This document shows positions 6,070 through 7,363 of a stretch of DNA of 7,363 bases, one piece after another. The stretch comes from Planctomycetales bacterium (GTDB lineage Bacteria > Planctomycetota > Planctomycetia > Isosphaerales > Isosphaeraceae), in the NCBI GenBank assembly GCA_027451455.1, contig DAIDJI010000269.1, forward strand, positions 1 to 7,363. Direction: 5' to 3'. Every line of letters begins with the position of its first letter. Position 1 is the first letter of the stretch. The notes beneath the pieces are model-generated. The model did not search any database. It saw only the letters and a list, made by a program, of their open reading frames with translations, and was not told the origin of the DNA. The position numbers were made by a program, and so were the translations under genes.

Positions 6070-6336
6070 ATGCTGGTCCTGTCCCGACACCGCGACGAAA
6101 GTATCATCATTGGCGATGATATCGTCATCACCGTGGTGGACATTCGGGGAGATAAGGTTCGACTGGGGATCGCGGCCCCGATCGAGATCTCCGTGCACCG
6201 ACAAGAGGTGTATGAGGCCATCCAACGCGAGAATCGCCAGGCTAGTCGGCTGGAACCTCAGGACGCTCGGCAGATCGAGCGACTGAATCAGCCTCTACGC
6301 CGCGAGGTGCGCCGGTCTCGCCCCGAACCGAACTGA
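6070..6336 (+). CDS. csrA: Carbon storage regulator CsrA (translational regulator)
   Basis: Small RNA-binding homodimer that binds GGA-containing hairpins in mRNA leaders and usually blocks translation; in flagellated bacteria without the CsrB type of sponge RNA it is sequestered by FliW. The core (residues 1-52) matches well: MLVLSRHRDESIIIGDDIVITVV, GDKVRLGIAAPIEISVHRQEVYEAI. The RNA-contact residues L4, R6 and R44 are all present. The protein is 88 aa against about 61 for E. coli CsrA; the extra 36 or so residues after the core are charged and Arg-rich (RENRQASRLEPQDARQIERL, then RREVRRSRPEPN). It probably shares a transcript with fliW, 131 bases upstream, and ends before a strong terminator. 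Leader sites indicate negative autoregulation. Confidence 0.96.
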   Translation: MLVLSRHRDESIIIGDDIVITVVDIRGDKVRLGIAAPIEISVHRQEVYEAIQRENRQASRLEPQDARQIERLNQPLRREVRRSRPEPN

Positions 6337-6421
6337 ACCGCCCTTCGGCCCCGTCCGGATCGCTCCGATCACACCTCGGGGCCGCCCGACGGACCGGGCC
6401 GGCCGACGAATCTGCTCCCGA

Positions 6422-6474
6422 CGAGGCGGCGCCGGACGGGTTATCCCGCCGTCGGCGTCGCCTCGCTCTCTTTT
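6422..6474 (+). terminator. Strong intrinsic terminator after csrA
   Basis: CGAGGCG (6422-6428) pairs with CGCCTCG (6459-6465), then a G-T wobble, CGCCG (6430-6434) with CGGCG (6453-6457), a small internal loop, and CGGG (6437-6440) with CCCG (6445-6448) around TTAT. A T-rich run CTCTCTTTT follows (6466-6474). The orientation fits only the plus strand, so it ends the fliW-csrA transcript and protects the convergent FHA gene. Another possible stem, GGCCCCG/CGGGGCC, lies just upstream (6347-6353 and 6377-6383). Confidence 0.8.
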
Positions 6475-6515
6475 CCTGTCGCCTTGCCCCACCAACCCAC
6501 AACGGGCGACCCGGT

Positions 6516-7058
6516 TCAGGGAAGCTCGATGATTTCGTCTTCCTCGTCGTCGAGGATCTCAAATTGAAAATCGTCGATGACAGGCGGCGAGGCAATCAGA
6601 CTGCGCGATGGCTCCGGGAAGCCGACCGGCACGTCTACCTTCGCCGCTGCGCTTGCTGCCGGCCAGGGTCCCGTTGAAGTTCCGCCCACGGCGCCCGCAG
6701 TCTCTGGCGTCGCCCCGTTCCGACCTCCAATCCGCGCCCTCGCCTGGTATTGCTCCGACGGAGACGGCATGTCGTCGGGCCCAAGGTAGATACGCAGCTT
6801 GTAGGCCCCTAGACTGATCCGATCGTCCGGGAGCAACGCGGCCCATCGGATCTTTTGGCCCTTCACCTTCGTCCCGTTCGTCGTCGCCAGGTCACGGATC
6901 ACCAGCAATCCGTCGGTCTTCACCAGGACGCAGTGCCGTTTCGAGAGGCTCCGGTTCGCGATCACCACATCGCAATACTCGCGGCGCCCGACCACCGTTA
7001 CATCCCGGACGACCGGAATCGGCGGATCACCATTCTCCGGAACGAGTTCCGCTTTCAT
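6516..7058 (-). CDS. FHA-domain protein with acidic C-terminal tail
   Basis: Forkhead-associated domains bind phosphothreonine on partner proteins and often work with Ser/Thr kinases, which are numerous in Planctomycetes. Starting at the ATG at 7058 the protein has 180 aa. The FHA domain fills about residues 1-98, with the conserved VVGRR (G24-R25), SLSKRH (S39, H42) and TTNGTKV (N61-G62-T63), the residues that hold phosphothreonine. A linker rich in Ala, Gly, Pro and Ser follows (about 100-160), and the end is strongly acidic (FEILDDEEDEIIELP). There is no signal peptide or membrane segment, so it is probably cytoplasmic. An in-frame TTG at 7154 would add 32 residues without FHA similarity; I prefer the ATG, preceded by a G-rich stretch on the minus strand. 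Its kinase and partners are not in the window. Confidence 0.87.
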   Translation of the reverse strand: MKAELVPENGDPPIPVVRDVTVVGRREYCDVVIANRSLSKRHCVLVKTDGLLVIRDLATTNGTKVKGQKIRWAALLPDDRISLGAYKLRIYLGPDDMPSPSEQYQARARIGGRNGATPETAGAVGGTSTGPWPAASAAAKVDVPVGFPEPSRSLIASPPVIDDFQFEILDDEEDEIIELP

Positions 7059-7125
7059 ATCCGCCCCCCATCCCAGGTCCTGCGAGTAGCCGGGCCCACG
7101 CCTATTCTCGCCATTTCCCTCCTGA

Positions 7126-7154
7126 ATCTTAATCCATCCTCGCCCCTCCGGCAA
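7126..7154 (-). promoter_or_regulatory. Weak candidate promoter of the FHA gene
   Basis: On the minus strand TTGCCG (7154-7149), a 17-base spacer, and TAAGAT (7131-7126) each match 4 of 6 consensus positions of a housekeeping promoter. If real, transcription starts downstream of the TTG at 7154 and the ATG at 7058 must be the start. The match could be chance. Confidence 0.22.
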
Positions 7155-7219
7155 GCACGCCAGGTGCCTGGATGCACGCGTTCGTGGTTTCGCGGGCCGA
7201 TTGGACCGCGTGGTTCGGA

Positions 7220-7261
7220 TTGTCCGGCAAGAGAATTGCGATTATGAATGCCGGCCGGACA
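7220..7261 (+). promoter_or_regulatory. Candidate promoter inside an inverted repeat
   Basis: TTGTCC (7220-7225), 17 bases, then TATGAA (7243-7248), each 4 of 6 to consensus, facing the gene at 7329. The perfect inverted repeat TGTCCGGC (7221-7228) / GCCGGACA (7254-7261) covers the -35 box and the expected start point, as a repressor site might. Both parts are suggestive only. Confidence 0.27.
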
Positions 7262-7300
7262 GACATTCTTTCGTCGAAGCCATCGACCAAAAATACCCGC

Positions 7301-7317
7301 CACCGGCCTGCCCGGTG
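7301..7317 (+). repeat. Short hairpin before the right-edge gene
   Basis: CACCGG (7301-7306) and CCGGTG (7312-7317) form a perfect 6-bp inverted repeat with a 5-base loop. Its last base is the first base of the GAGGA ribosome site (7317-7321), so in the mRNA it could affect translation of the gene at 7329. Confidence 0.35.
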
Positions 7318-7328
7318 AGGATAGGGAT

Positions 7329-7363
7329 ATGATGAAAAGCCGACGACGACCGCAATTCGAAGG
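7329..7363 (+). CDS. Start of a gene cut by the window edge, possible LEPR-XLL-type surface protein
   Basis: Only 11 codons and two bases are visible, reading MMKSRRRPQFEG. GAGGA (7317-7321) lies 7 bases before the first ATG and 10 before the second at 7332, so either could be the start. Many large planctomycete exported proteins begin with a basic stretch of the type RRRPxFExLExRxLLS (the LEPR-XLL motif); the visible residues fit its first half. If that holds, the gene encodes a cell-surface or secreted protein. The product cannot be settled from this fragment, and it could equally be another protein with a basic N-terminus. Confidence 0.5.
   Translation, partial: MMKSRRRPQFE

Larger units (their letters stand above)
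7059..7328. other. Divergent intergenic region between the FHA gene and the right-edge gene
   Basis: About 270 bases with no convincing gene. It contains weak promoter-like sequences on both strands (minus 7154-7126, plus 7220-7248), an 8-bp inverted repeat (7221-7228/7254-7261) and a short hairpin (7301-7317). A minus-strand frame ends at 7055, overlapping the FHA start as ATGA; its last 19 codons follow an AGGAGGG (7123-7117) placed only 2 bases before an ATG, so I do not call it a gene. Confidence 0.55.

Noticed and set aside
7059..7154. TTG at 7154 as the start of the FHA protein.
   Set aside because: The 32 added residues have no FHA character, TTG is rarer than ATG, and the weak promoter match overlaps this codon; the ATG at 7058 begins right at the domain.
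1..7363. CRISPR arrays, tRNA or rRNA genes, insertion sequences, phage or integron features.
   Set aside because: Nothing with regular spaced repeats, tRNA-like cloverleaf, transposase motifs or flanking direct repeats was seen on either strand.

Overview
The window is GC-rich chromosomal DNA with seven protein genes, two of them cut by the window edges. Several traits suggest a planctomycete, probably near Isosphaeraceae: a DevC/DevA-type ABC exporter whose ATPase carries a C-terminal cyclic-nucleotide-binding fold, a fliW-csrA pair, an FHA protein with an acidic tail, and a right-edge gene starting MMKSRRRPQFEG, which resembles planctomycete 'LEPR-XLL' surface-protein N-termini. This placement is inference from gene content; no rRNA or tRNA gene is present to confirm it. 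I see no insertion sequence, phage gene, CRISPR array or integration scar.

Left block (2-3615, + strand): a soluble PAS-histidine kinase, truncated at the left edge, overlaps by 4 bases (ATGA) a DevC-type permease. A DevA-type ATPase fused to a CNB-like domain follows 39 bases later. This looks like one operon in which a sensor kinase is co-translated with an exporter. No membrane-fusion (DevB/HlyD-like) gene and no response regulator is visible.

Middle (3649-4977, - strand): thiC, the radical-SAM pyrimidine synthase of thiamine synthesis, in the short form that lacks the extra N-terminal domain. It converges on the exporter operon. Its leader can fold, but I could not recognise a TPP riboswitch.

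Region 4978-5464 is a 487-base gene-free stretch shared by thiC (leftward) and fliW (rightward). It holds a 12-bp palindrome touching a TATAAA box and two adjacent hairpins, one with three GGA triplets in its loop.

Right block (5465-6336, + strand): fliW (GTG start behind AAGGAGG) and csrA, the flagellar partner-switch pair, ending in a strong intrinsic terminator. Upstream of csrA lies an almost textbook CsrA binding hairpin (hexaloop AGGGAU closed by C-G), followed by a second GGA in the Shine-Dalgarno sequence, so csrA probably represses its own translation.

Right end: an FHA-domain protein on the - strand (6516-7058), and a divergent region with an inverted repeat flanking a promoter-like sequence. 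The first codons of a probable new gene run off the right edge.

I see no wholly new system. The most interesting items are the kinase-exporter-CNB operon with a ligand pocket that looks non-functional, and the RNA-level control implied for fliW/csrA.
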